From Thalassospira mesophila (GTDB taxonomy: Bacteria; Pseudomonadota; Alphaproteobacteria; Rhodospirillales; Thalassospiraceae), in assembly GCF_002115755.1 (NCBI RefSeq), contig NZ_JFKA01000001.1, forward strand, positions 372,001 to 436,000: DNA of 64,000 nucleotides, read 5' to 3'. Shown here one piece after another: positions 1 through 8,507 of this stretch. Under the pieces are notes generated by a model. That model was not told where the DNA came from and ran no database searches. It saw only the letters and a program-made list of their open reading frames with translations. The position numbers were made by a program, and so were the translations under genes. Numbering within the stretch: position 1 is the first letter of the stretch; the number at the start of each line of letters is the position of its first letter.

Positions 1-58
1 CTATCTCGAAAAACTTGATGCCGATGTGACCAAGCTGGTCGGCAAGTTGCAGGGATGA
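1..58 (+). CDS. tctC: TctC-like tricarboxylate-binding protein, C-terminal end only
   Basis: Only the last 18 codons are inside the window, ending in TGA at 56-58. The tail reads YLEKLDADVTKLVGKLQG, which suits the C-terminus of a TctC/Bug-family periplasmic binding protein. The stop overlaps the ATG of the next gene (ATGA at 55-58), so the two are translationally coupled. The identity rests mainly on position: TctB and TctA follow directly, and TctC is usually first in such operons. The start and signal peptide lie outside the window. Confidence 0.65.
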   Translation, partial: YLEKLDADVTKLVGKLQG

Positions 59-606
59 CGGCCAATACCCCGAAACCGGCGGCGGCGGATGCACTGGCAT
101 CTGCCGCCACGCGGGCCCGAAATGAACTGGCCCGGCTGGTTTCCTACATTGTTTTTGGCCTAAGCGCGGTTTATTGCGCCTGGCGGGCATCGGCATTACC
201 GGCATCGCGGTGGGAACCGCTGGGGGCTGGCTCTTTTCCCAAGCTGGTTTTCATCGTTTTAGCGGTGTTGTGCCTGTTTGCGGCGATCAAGTCGGTTATC
301 GATATTCAACGCAATGGCGGCATGCCGGAAGCGGTTTATGCCTTTGGTCGCTGGCTTAAAATCCGGCGTATTTCCTTTGCGATATACGGCTTGCTGGTGG
401 TTTACCTTGCCGTGCTGTCCACGCTGGGCTTTTCGCTGGCAACGTTTGGCTTTTTGCTGATCGCACAATTGCTGATCGCGGGTGTCACGCGCCGCACGGT
501 TATTCAGTCTGTTATCGCCGCTTTGGTGTTTTCGTTCGGGCTGAACATGCTGTTTGCCGATGTTTTCAATGTTTTCCTGCCGCGTGGCGTTCTGATTGCC
601 TTTTAG
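55..606 (+). CDS. tctB: Tripartite tricarboxylate transporter small membrane subunit TctB
   Basis: This 183-residue protein has a hydrophilic N-terminus of about 30 residues and about four hydrophobic helices, around residues 30-45, 63-80, 105-130 and 150-180. That is the size and layout of TctB, the small membrane subunit of secondary transporters that import tricarboxylates or other carboxylates with a periplasmic binding protein. TctB is poorly conserved, so the call leans on its place between TctC and TctA. The ATG overlaps the preceding stop by four bases, which fixes the start. Confidence 0.8.
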   Translation: MTANTPKPAAADALASAATRARNELARLVSYIVFGLSAVYCAWRASALPASRWEPLGAGSFPKLVFIVLAVLCLFAAIKSVIDIQRNGGMPEAVYAFGRWLKIRRISFAIYGLLVVYLAVLSTLGFSLATFGFLLIAQLLIAGVTRRTVIQSVIAALVFSFGLNMLFADVFNVFLPRGVLIAF

Positions 607-649
607 GCACCGATACAACACCGTCACATACCGCTGAAAGTTCAGACAT

Positions 650-2164
650 ATGTTGGATGCTTTTTTTCAGGGCGCGCATCAGGTTTTTGCCTTTGATACC
701 CTGCTTTATATGTTGATCGGCTCGGTTGCCGGTATTGTTGCCGCTGCGATCCCCGGTTTTACCGTGACAATGGCCATCATCCTGACCTTGCCGCTGACCT
801 TTGCCATGGAGCCGCTTCAGGGCATTTCGGTGATGCTGGCGGTGTATGTGGGCGGTTATACCGGCGGGCTGATCAGTGCGGCCTTGCTGGGTATTCCCGG
901 TACGCCAAGCTCGGTTGCGACCACGTTTGATGCCTTTCCCATGGCGCGCAATGGCGAGCCGGGGCGGGCGTTATCGCTCGGCGTTTGGGCGTCGTTTTTC
1001 GGGACGATCATTTCAACACTGGTGCTGATTGTGGCGGCCCCGCCGCTGGCGATTGTGGCGGTGCGCCTTGGCCCGTGGGAATATTTTTCACTGATCGTTT
1101 TTGCCCTGACCATTGTGGCCAGTCTGGTAGGTAATTCGCTGATCCGTGGCTTGATTGCCGGTGTGATCGGGCTGGGCCTTGCCACCATCGGGCCGGACCC
1201 GATGATGGGCCGCCCGCGCCTGACTTTTGACATGGATTTGTTATCGCCCGGCTTGCCGTTTCTGGTGGTGCTGATTGGTATTTTCGCCATCAGCCAGCTT
1301 TTGGGCGAGGTCGAGGTGCATGGCAAAAAGGTGAACCATGCGCTGATCCCCAAAAGCATCGATTTCAAAACCTGGGAAGTGATGCGCGAAGTTCTGGGGC
1401 GCCCGGTTAATTTGATCCGGTCCTCGATGGTGGGTGTTGTGATTGGTGCACTGCCCGGTGCCGGGGGATCGATTGCCAATTTGCTGGCCTATGACCAGGC
1501 CAAACGCAGTTCCAAAACGCCGGAAAAATTTGGCCAGGGCATTGCCGATGGTGTTGTTGCCTCCGAAGCAGGCAATTCGGCAACGGCCGGCGGTGGTTTG
1601 ATCCCGCTGATTTCGCTGGGTATTCCCGGGTCGGCGGTGGACGCCATTTTAATGGCCTCCCTGATGGTGCACGGGGTAAGCGTTGGTCCGCGCCTGATTT
1701 TGGACCATGCCGATCTGGTATATGGCATGTTTATCGCCCTGACCGTTGCCAGCTTTATGATGCTGGTGGTGTGTGTGGCCTCGATGCGGCTGTTTTTGCG
1801 GGTTACCGATATTCCCAAGCAGTTCATTGTGCCCACGGTGATGATTTGCTGTGTAATCGGGGCTTTTGCCCTGAATAACCGGGTGGGTGATCTTTATCTG
1901 CTCGGCATCATCGGGTTGGTCGGTTACATTTTGAAATGTCTGGACTATCCGCTGGCACCCCTGGTTCTGGGCGTTATTCTCGGCCCGATTGCCGAAACCA
2001 ATTTGCGCCGCGCATTGATGAGTGATGGCGACTGGACGGTGTTTTTAACCCGGCCGATTTCAGCCCTGTTTTTGGCAGCCGCTGTGTTGTCGGTTATCTT
2101 CAGCATCCGGTCGATCTGGAAAGCCCATAAAAAAGACAACGGACAAAAAGGCGCAGTCGTTTGA
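650..2164 (+). CDS. tctA: Tripartite tricarboxylate transporter large permease TctA
   Basis: The 504-residue polytopic membrane protein has the length and about ten or more hydrophobic segments of the TctA permease. Family signatures are visible: the glycine-rich N-terminal stretch AAIPGFTVTMA, the loop GIPGTPSSVATTFDAFPMA near residues 80-100, and a second conserved loop GALPGAGGSIANLLAYDQAK near residues 270-290. It forms the transport channel with TctB and TctC in the inner membrane. The substrate cannot be read from sequence; Tct systems move citrate, tartrate, aromatic acids and other carboxylates. It lies 43 bp after tctB and 24 bp before a gamma-glutamyltransferase gene, probably in one operon. 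Confidence 0.92.
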   Translation: MLDAFFQGAHQVFAFDTLLYMLIGSVAGIVAAAIPGFTVTMAIILTLPLTFAMEPLQGISVMLAVYVGGYTGGLISAALLGIPGTPSSVATTFDAFPMARNGEPGRALSLGVWASFFGTIISTLVLIVAAPPLAIVAVRLGPWEYFSLIVFALTIVASLVGNSLIRGLIAGVIGLGLATIGPDPMMGRPRLTFDMDLLSPGLPFLVVLIGIFAISQLLGEVEVHGKKVNHALIPKSIDFKTWEVMREVLGRPVNLIRSSMVGVVIGALPGAGGSIANLLAYDQAKRSSKTPEKFGQGIADGVVASEAGNSATAGGGLIPLISLGIPGSAVDAILMASLMVHGVSVGPRLILDHADLVYGMFIALTVASFMMLVVCVASMRLFLRVTDIPKQFIVPTVMICCVIGAFALNNRVGDLYLLGIIGLVGYILKCLDYPLAPLVLGVILGPIAETNLRRALMSDGDWTVFLTRPISALFLAAAVLSVIFSIRSIWKAHKKDNGQKGAVV

Positions 2165-2188
2165 CTGTCGCGAGGAGGAATTAACCCG

Positions 2189-3787
2189 ATGAAATTCACC
2201 ACCGAAGGGCTTTATGCCTCGCGCCGGTCACCGGTTTTGGCGCGCAATATTGTTTCAACATCGCAACCTCTGGCCGCACAGGCCGGGTTGCGGATGCTGG
2301 CCCAGGGCGGTAATGCCGCCGATGCCGCGCTGGCCGCTGCCATTGCCCTGCCGGTGGTAGAGCCAACCGGCAATGGTTTGGGCTCTGATGCCTATGCCAT
2401 TATATGGGATGGCAAGGAATTGCATGGTTTGAATGCCTCGGGCCGGGCCCCTGCCGCATGGTCGCCCGAACGTTTTGCCGGGCAGGATCATATTCCCCAA
2501 CGCGGTTGGGAATCGGTAACAGTGCCCGGTGCGGTGTCGGCGTGGCGGGCCATTTCGGATAAATTTGGCAAATTACCGTTTGAAAAGCTGTTTGAACCCG
2601 CCATCGAATATGCCAGCCGGGGTTTTGCCGTATCGCCAATCATTGCCCAGCTTTGGGCCAATGGCGCAAAAGTTTTGCATGATAAACCCGGCTTTGCCGA
2701 AGCCTTTATGCCCGGTGGCCGTCCCCCCAAAGCAGGCGAGCTGTTTGTAAACCCGGCCATGGCCGAAAGCCTGCGCGATATCGCCCAGACCGGCGGGGAC
2801 AGTTTTTACAAAGGCCGACTGGCGAAAAAAATTGCCGATTTTGCCCGCGAACATGGGGCAGCCTTAAACGAGGAAGACCTTGCCAACCACACGGTCGACT
2901 GGTGTGGCACCATCAGCCAGGAATATGGCGATGTGGCCCTGCATGAAATTCCGCCAAACGGGCAGGGAATTTCGGCCCTGATGGCCTTGGGCATTTTGCG
3001 CCATTGCAAAATTGACCAATATGGGCCCGACGACCCCGAAGTGCTGCATCTTGAGATCGAGGCGATGAAACTGGCCTTTGCCGATTTGCATACTTACGTC
3101 GCCGATCTCGACCATATGCGCGATGTAACGGTGGAACATCTGCTGTCAGACAAATATCTGGCGTCGCGGGCAGCCTTGATTGATCCGGCACGCGCACAGG
3201 ATTTCAAGGCGGGTGCGCCCGAGCATGGCGGCACGGTTTATGTTACGGCGGCCGATGAAAGCGGCATGATGGTGTCGTTTATTCAATCCAACTATCTGGG
3301 CTTTGGCTCCGGTGTTGTGGTGCCGGGAACCTCGATCAGCTTGCAAAACCGGGGTTACGGCTTTTCGTTAAAGCCGGGTCATCCCAATTTGGTGGCTGGC
3401 GGCAAGCGTCCGTTTCAAACCATTATCCCGGCCTTTTTAATGGGCAAGGATGGCAACCCGGTTATGAGCTTTGGCGTGATGGGCGGGCCGATGCAAGCAC
3501 AGGGCCATTTGCAAATGACGCTCCGTACCCAGCTTTGGGGTCAGGACCCGCAAACCGCCGCCGATGCCCCGCGCTGGCAGGCCATTTCGGGGTTGGACGT
3601 GGCGGTCGAGCATGTTTTGGGCGATGACACGATCAACGCCTTGCGCGCCAAGGGCCATAACATTTTGGTCGAAACGCCTGATCAAACCAATTTCGGCTTT
3701 GGCGGGGCGCAGCTTATTGCCAAAACCGAGGCCGGATATGTTGCCGGATCTGACTCGCGCAAGGATGGCTGTGCGGTTGGTTTCTAA
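2189..3787 (+). CDS. ggt: Gamma-glutamyltransferase family protein (Ntn hydrolase)
   Basis: The 532-residue protein belongs to the gamma-glutamyltransferase family, which cleaves gamma-glutamyl bonds after self-processing into two chains. Visible family features are the N-terminal AAQAGLRMLAQGGNAADAALA block, the EPTGNGLGSDAYAI segment, and the processing site HGGTVYVTAAD with probable nucleophile Thr349. The following MVSFIQSNYLGFGSGVVVPG block is typical of the shorter YwrD-like branch. I see no signal peptide, so it is probably cytoplasmic, unlike classical periplasmic GGT. A strong ribosome binding site (GAGGAGGAA) lies about ten bases before the ATG. Placement after tctCBA suggests that the imported compound is gamma-glutamyl-linked, which is an inference. 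Confidence 0.88.
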   Translation: MKFTTEGLYASRRSPVLARNIVSTSQPLAAQAGLRMLAQGGNAADAALAAAIALPVVEPTGNGLGSDAYAIIWDGKELHGLNASGRAPAAWSPERFAGQDHIPQRGWESVTVPGAVSAWRAISDKFGKLPFEKLFEPAIEYASRGFAVSPIIAQLWANGAKVLHDKPGFAEAFMPGGRPPKAGELFVNPAMAESLRDIAQTGGDSFYKGRLAKKIADFAREHGAALNEEDLANHTVDWCGTISQEYGDVALHEIPPNGQGISALMALGILRHCKIDQYGPDDPEVLHLEIEAMKLAFADLHTYVADLDHMRDVTVEHLLSDKYLASRAALIDPARAQDFKAGAPEHGGTVYVTAADESGMMVSFIQSNYLGFGSGVVVPGTSISLQNRGYGFSLKPGHPNLVAGGKRPFQTIIPAFLMGKDGNPVMSFGVMGGPMQAQGHLQMTLRTQLWGQDPQTAADAPRWQAISGLDVAVEHVLGDDTINALRAKGHNILVETPDQTNFGFGGAQLIAKTEAGYVAGSDSRKDGCAVGF

Positions 3788-3875
3788 GGCCCGGTTTGGC
3801 GGGCTTGATGCCCGCTGAACGGATGACGACGCATTAACGCATTTTCCGTGGCACCTCCTGGCCGACGGAAACGAC

Positions 3876-3914
3876 AAAGGGACGGGGTGCTGTGGCAGCC
3901 GGTCCCTTTTGTTT
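3876..3914 (+). terminator. Rho-independent terminator after the tct-ggt operon
   Basis: AAAGGGAC at 3876-3883 pairs with GTCCCTTT at 3902-3909 across an 18-base loop, followed by a T-rich tail (TTGTTTT). It sits 88 bp past the ggt stop. The rest of 3788-4060 shows no gene; it separates the convergent ggt and GntR genes. Confidence 0.7.
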
Positions 3915-4060
3915 TGCAACGTCCGTACCTGCTGTCCGTGCTGCGCGATGCTTGTGAAAAGGGGTTTGGTGCGGGGGTGATGTGCGGGGACGGGCGGGTT
4001 TTGGTGGTTCGGGTTTGGGATAAATCAGGCGGCGTCCAGCGCGGTGCCCTGGTGGCGAAA

Positions 4061-4792
4061 TTAACCGGCCTTGCTGGTGGGACGGCGGCCAAAAATGCTG
4101 GCGAAATCGGTTTTGCCGGGTTTTTCGCGCTGAAGCTGAAGCCGGTCACGAATGTTATCAAGATGGCGGGCCATACAAGCGGTGGCTTCGTCGGGGTTGC
4201 CGCCGGTTAAGGCACGCAAAAGTGCGTCATGGTCATCATGCGAGCAATCGGCGGGTTGCGGGCTTTCATACATGGCAATGATCAGCGAGCTTCGCAAAAT
4301 CAGCCGTTCTAAAAATTCCTCGATCACCAGATTATTGGCAAGGCGGGCCAGTAACAGGTGAAATTCACCGGACAAAATGATGGCCGCACGGTGGTCGCCC
4401 TCGTGGTGGGCTTTATGTTCGGCCTGCAGGTGGGCGCGGATTTGTTCGGCCTGATCGTCGTTCATATGCGTGGTGACCTTGCGTACCACGCCATCCTCGA
4501 TCATGCGGCGGGCGGAAAAAACCTCGATCGCTTCGTCAATGGTGGGTTCGGCAACAAAGGCCCCGCGATTGGGTACCAGATTAATCAGTTTATCGTGGGC
4601 CAGTTGCAAAAACGCGGCCCGAATGCGGGCCCGGCTGACGCCAAAGGTTTTGGCAAGGTCTTCCTCGATCAGCTTCATGCCCGGTTCCAAACGGCGATCA
4701 AGGATGGCACCCAGCATTTCCTGATAAATCTGTTCTTCCGGCCGTAATTTTCCGCTGCCGGTGAAGCGTGGGGGCTCGGCGGGGTGGGCCAT
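4061..4792 (-). CDS. GntR-family transcriptional regulator, FadR/FCD type
   Basis: The 243-residue protein has an N-terminal winged helix of GntR type (about residues 17-85), with the signature LIEEDLAKTFGVSRARIRAAF and wing NLVPNRGAFVAEP. An all-helical FCD effector domain follows (about residues 95-225), with likely metal or ligand residues in GEFHLLLARLANN and DDHDALLRAL. Such proteins are usually ligand-released repressors of nearby catabolic or transport genes. It is divergent from the PotABCD-like importer and shares a 324-bp AT-rich control region with it. That context makes the importer its likely target. The effector is unknown. Confidence 0.9.
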   Translation of the reverse strand: MAHPAEPPRFTGSGKLRPEEQIYQEMLGAILDRRLEPGMKLIEEDLAKTFGVSRARIRAAFLQLAHDKLINLVPNRGAFVAEPTIDEAIEVFSARRMIEDGVVRKVTTHMNDDQAEQIRAHLQAEHKAHHEGDHRAAIILSGEFHLLLARLANNLVIEEFLERLILRSSLIIAMYESPQPADCSHDDHDALLRALTGGNPDEATACMARHLDNIRDRLQLQREKPGKTDFASIFGRRPTSKAG

Positions 4793-4842
4793 TGGGGCAG
4801 GTCTTTCCTGATGGGGACGAGAAGGCGTGATCTTTAGTTTTT

Positions 4843-4867
4843 ACAAAATTGTTGACGATTTGCATAA
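4843..4867. promoter_or_regulatory. Candidate GntR operator half of the divergent control region (upstream of the regulator)
   Basis: ACAAAATTGTTGACGATTTGCAT lies about 60 bp upstream of the GntR start. Read on the minus strand it contains ACAATTTTG, which recurs at 5087-5095 in front of the importer. The ACAA and TTGT ends form a short inverted repeat. Assignment as an operator is inference from repetition and FCD-type site style. Confidence 0.4.
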
Positions 4868-5062
4868 CGAAAAACCGCAAGGTGGCTGGTTTATTGTCAA
4901 ATAAGTATAAAAAATATGCATGTTATGTAACTTGTCTAAAAAATGTTCACTTATTGCGCATAAAATCAGCAGTTAATGGATGGGCTATGACCCCGAATTT
5001 CAACCTGGACGACCCGAAATGACGATTTTGCGCGCTATTTTCGATATGGCATAGCATTTGCT

Positions 5063-5091
5063 AACAATCATAAACATAGATTGTTGACAAT
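5063..5091. promoter_or_regulatory. Candidate operator in front of the ABC importer operon
   Basis: Two overlapping inverted repeats are visible: AACAATC at 5063-5069 with GATTGTT at 5079-5085 (nine-base spacer), and ATTGTTGACAAT at 5080-5091 (arms ATTGT/ACAAT). The TTGT-N-ACAA style resembles sites of FCD-type GntR regulators. It ends 25 bp before the ATG of the ATPase gene and contains a TTGACA that could serve as a -35 element, though I see no convincing -10 after it. Confidence 0.5.
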
Positions 5092-5116
5092 TTTGCATGC
5101 AGTATCGGGTGGGCGG

Positions 5117-6202
5117 ATGACGGGTAACGGGGCCATTGAGCTGATCGCTGTCAGTAAATATTACGGCAGTACAATCGCAGTCAAATCGATCGATCTCAAA
5201 ATTCCGGCTGGTGCCTATTGCTGTCTGATCGGTCCGTCGGGCTGCGGCAAGACAACAACCCTTCGCATGATCGCCGGACACGAGGCGATCAGCGAGGGGG
5301 ATCTGTTGATCGGGCAGCGCAATGTCACGGAATTGCCGCCGGTAAAACGCGGTACGTCTATGATGTTTCAGAACTATGCGCTGTTTCCACACATGAGCTG
5401 TGCGGAGAATGTCGCGTTCGGCCTGCGCATGCAGGGTGTCTCCCCGGTGGAACGGGCCGAACGTGCCACCGAAATGCTGGCCCGTGTGCATATGGACATG
5501 TTTGCTGATCGCAAACCCGACCAGCTTTCAGGCGGGCAGCAACAACGTATTGCGCTCGCCCGCGCCCTGATCACCCAGCCCGAAGTTTTGTTGCTTGATG
5601 AGCCTTTATCGGCACTGGACCCGTTTTTGCGCGCCCGAATGCGCGATGAATTGCGCCGCTTGCAACAGGATCTGGGCATCACCTTTGTTCACGTTACCCA
5701 CGCCCAGGACGAAGCCCTTGCCCTGTCGGACATGGTGGTGGTGATGGAAGACGGGGTTATTCGCCAAAAGGGCACGCCGGAGGAAATATTTAACCGGCCC
5801 AAATCGCGCTTTATCGCCAATTTCATGGGCGGGCAGAACATTTTTAAAGGCAAGGTCGCCCGGGCCGATGCCACCACGACGATTGTTGAACGTGGTCCGG
5901 ACCAGTTTGTTTTGCCGGTTCACGGGGATGCGAAAACCGGTGAAGACCTTGAATTTACCATCCGCACCGATCTGATCGGTTTGGCGGACGACATTCCCGC
6001 CGGGGCTGCGCAAAGCCAGATCCCGGTTGAAATCACCACAGTGGAATATTTGGGACTTTGGGTGCGGATCGTTGCCACCACGGTGGATGGCAAGGACATC
6101 ACCCTGATGAAGACCGAAAGCGAATTTCGGCGTGCGCCTGTGCGCAGGAAGGAAAAGTTTATCGCCTATTGGGAACCCGAACACGCACATGTTCTGGCCT
6201 GA
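5117..6202 (+). CDS. ABC transporter ATPase, spermidine/putrescine (PotA) type
   Basis: The 361-residue ATPase has Walker A GPSGCGKTT at residues 39-47, a Q-loop in SMMFQNYALFPHMS, signature LSGGQQQR, Walker B VLLLDEPLSALD and an H-loop in THAQDEA. A C-terminal TOBE-like domain of about 110 residues is typical of PotA/FbpC/MalK-type importers. I chose ATG 5117 because the in-frame upstream TTG at 5081 lies inside the candidate operator and family proteins begin near IELIAVSKYYG. It powers import through the two permeases downstream. Two permeases and one binding protein follow in PotABCD style; the true substrate may be an amino-acid derivative rather than a polyamine. Confidence 0.9.
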   Translation: MTGNGAIELIAVSKYYGSTIAVKSIDLKIPAGAYCCLIGPSGCGKTTTLRMIAGHEAISEGDLLIGQRNVTELPPVKRGTSMMFQNYALFPHMSCAENVAFGLRMQGVSPVERAERATEMLARVHMDMFADRKPDQLSGGQQQRIALARALITQPEVLLLDEPLSALDPFLRARMRDELRRLQQDLGITFVHVTHAQDEALALSDMVVVMEDGVIRQKGTPEEIFNRPKSRFIANFMGGQNIFKGKVARADATTTIVERGPDQFVLPVHGDAKTGEDLEFTIRTDLIGLADDIPAGAAQSQIPVEITTVEYLGLWVRIVATTVDGKDITLMKTESEFRRAPVRRKEKFIAYWEPEHAHVLA

Positions 6203-6236
6203 AACCAAAAAAACATCGTTTTATCAGGAGCTTCAC

Positions 6237-7553
6237 ATGACGACCGAAAAAAAAAGCAAATTGAAGTCCATTCTTCCAGGCAAGGATGTTACCCGTCGCG
6301 GTTTCCTTAAAGGGGCTGCGGCCACGGCCGGTGTTGCCATTGGTTCGGGTGCCATTACCGGTTTTCCCACCATCTGGGCGCAGAACATTAAAAATGTGAC
6401 GCTGCGCCAGTTTGGCACCGGGGTTTCCAACATCAACGCCGTTGCCGACAAGGTGAAGGAAGATCTGGGTTTTACCCTGCAAATGACGGCCCTTGATTCC
6501 GATGCCGTGGCCCAGCGCGCCGTGACCCAGCCCAATTCATTTGATATCGCCGATATCGAATACTGGATTTGCAAAAAGGTTTTCCCGGCTGGCACGTTGC
6601 AGCCGATGGACGTTGCCAAGATCAAGAATTACGACAAAATCTCGCCCCTGTTCATTACCGGCAAGCTGACACCGGATTCCAAAATTGCCCAAGGCACCGC
6701 GCCGCACAAGGTTGGCTTTGTTGACGGCCCGGACAGCACCGATTTTGCCAGCGCCCCCACCCAGTGGATGACGCTTATTCCGACGATTTACAACGCCGAT
6801 ACCCTGGGCATTCGTCCCGATCTGATTGGCCGTCCGATTAATAGCTGGGCCGAATTGCTGAACCCGGAATTTAAGGGCAAGGCATCGATCCTGAATATTC
6901 CGGCAATTGGCATTATGGATGCGGCGATGGTTTCCGAAGCAATGGGTGAAATTACCTATGGCGACAAGGGCAATATGACCCAGGAAGAAATCAACAAAAC
7001 CATCGCCCTGATGATTGAAGCCAAACGCGCTGGTCAGTTCCGCGCGTTCTGGAAAAGCTTTGATGAGTCGGTCAATTTGATGGCCTCGGGCGAAGTTGTG
7101 ATCCAGTCGATGTGGTCGCCTGCGATTGCCGCTGTGCGATCCAAGGGCATTGAATGCAAATATCAGCCACTTAAGGAAGGTTACCGCGCATGGGGCGGCG
7201 GCATTGGTTTGGCCAAGCACCTGTCGGGTCTGGAGCTTGAAGCGGCCTATGAATATATCAACTGGTATCTGTCAGGCTGGGTTGGGGCTTATTTGAACCG
7301 TCAGGGTTATTACAGTGCCGCCCCTGATACCGCCAAAACCTTCATGTCCGATGACGAATGGGGTTACTGGATGGAAGGCAAGGAAGCCAAGGGTGACGTT
7401 ATGAGCCCCGAAGGCAAGGTTATGGAAAAGGCCGGTGCCGTGCGCGATGGCGGTTCTTATGAAGAACGCATGGGCCATGTGGCGTGCTGGAATTCCGTTA
7501 TGGATGAAAACAAGCACATGGTGCGTAAATGGAACGAATTTATCGCTGCCTGA
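6237..7553 (+). CDS. ABC transporter periplasmic substrate-binding protein with Tat signal
   Basis: The 438-residue protein begins with a twin-arginine signal: TRRGFLKG with Arg20-Arg21, then a hydrophobic stretch of about 20 residues ending near PTIWAQ. The mature part resembles the PotD-like extracellular solute-binding family, with segments such as INSWAELLNPEFKGKAS and ECKYQPLKEGYRAWGGG. It would deliver substrate to the two permeases. The start is ATG 6237, eight bases after AGGAG; an in-frame upstream start would overlap the ATPase gene and lacks a binding site. A Tat signal implies export in folded form, which is common for these proteins in alphaproteobacteria. Confidence 0.88.
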   Translation: MTTEKKSKLKSILPGKDVTRRGFLKGAAATAGVAIGSGAITGFPTIWAQNIKNVTLRQFGTGVSNINAVADKVKEDLGFTLQMTALDSDAVAQRAVTQPNSFDIADIEYWICKKVFPAGTLQPMDVAKIKNYDKISPLFITGKLTPDSKIAQGTAPHKVGFVDGPDSTDFASAPTQWMTLIPTIYNADTLGIRPDLIGRPINSWAELLNPEFKGKASILNIPAIGIMDAAMVSEAMGEITYGDKGNMTQEEINKTIALMIEAKRAGQFRAFWKSFDESVNLMASGEVVIQSMWSPAIAAVRSKGIECKYQPLKEGYRAWGGGIGLAKHLSGLELEAAYEYINWYLSGWVGAYLNRQGYYSAAPDTAKTFMSDDEWGYWMEGKEAKGDVMSPEGKVMEKAGAVRDGGSYEERMGHVACWNSVMDENKHMVRKWNEFIAA

Positions 7554-7648
7554 TGCGATGAAAATTTGTGCCGGGTCGCCAATGTGGCGGCCCGGACTTC
7601 GCCGCAAGGGCGAGCCTTTTTTACGATTTCTGATTTTGGCGGGATGGC

Positions 7649-8506
7649 ATGTCAGCACCCAATTCCAAACGCGGTTCCTATTTTCTGATCACACCGATGG
7701 CATTGATCTTTGCCATATTTTTGGTGGTGCCTTTGCTGACCATCGTGGTGGTCAGTTTTTGGGATTACGACGAATACCGCATCCTGCCTGATTTCATTTT
7801 TGAAAATTACAGCTATTTGCTGGGTTCGTCGGTAACCTGGCAAATCTATTTAAATACTTTCAAATACGCCGCGCTGACATGGGCCTTTACCCTGGGTATC
7901 GGTTTTACCGTGGCCTATTTCCTGGCCTTTTATGTCCGCAGTCTGACCTGGCAGATTATCCTGTTCATGGTTTGCACCATCCCGTTCTGGACCTCAAACA
8001 TCATCCGCATGATTTCGTGGATCCCGTTTTTGGGGCGTAATGGCTTGCTTAATCAGGCCTTGATGGGAACCGGGATTATCCACGAACCGCTTGAATTTTT
8101 GCTGTTTTCCGATTTCGCCGTGGTGCTGGCCGATGTGCATTTATATACGCTGTTTATGGTGGTGCCGATTTTCAATTCAATGATGCGGATTGACCGATCA
8201 TTGATTGAAGCGGCGCGTGATAACGGGGCCAGTGGCTGGGCCACCTTGCGCCATATCATTGTGCCGTTGTCCAAGCCGGGCATCGCCATTGGCTCCATCT
8301 TTGTCATTACGGTGGTGATGGGCGATTTTATTACCGTGCGCTTGATGAGCGGCGGGCAAAGTGCATCGGTCGGGTTGCAAATTTCCAATGAAATCGGAAT
8401 GTTGCAATATCCGGCGGCGGCGGCCAGTGCAGTTGTGTTGCTGATTACGGTGTTGCTGATCGTGACCGCGCTTTTGCGCCTCGTTGATATTCGCAAGGAG
8501 CTGTAA
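7649..8506 (+). CDS. ABC transporter permease, PotB type
   Basis: The 285-residue inner-membrane protein has about six hydrophobic segments. It also has the permease coupling motif near residues 187-215 (LIEAARDNGASGWATLRHIIVPLSKPG), the EAA loop that docks on the ATPase. It is the first of two permeases and matches PotB in order and length. The 95-bp gap from the binding-protein gene holds no clear terminator, so it should be cotranscribed. The next permease begins one base past its stop. Confidence 0.9.
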   Translation: MSAPNSKRGSYFLITPMALIFAIFLVVPLLTIVVVSFWDYDEYRILPDFIFENYSYLLGSSVTWQIYLNTFKYAALTWAFTLGIGFTVAYFLAFYVRSLTWQIILFMVCTIPFWTSNIIRMISWIPFLGRNGLLNQALMGTGIIHEPLEFLLFSDFAVVLADVHLYTLFMVVPIFNSMMRIDRSLIEAARDNGASGWATLRHIIVPLSKPGIAIGSIFVITVVMGDFITVRLMSGGQSASVGLQISNEIGMLQYPAAAASAVVLLITVLLIVTALLRLVDIRKEL

Positions 8507-8507
8507 A

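Noticed and set aside
5081-5116. TTG 5081 as start of the ABC ATPase
   Set aside because: It lies in the candidate operator, lacks a ribosome binding site and adds residues not seen before the conserved N-terminus.
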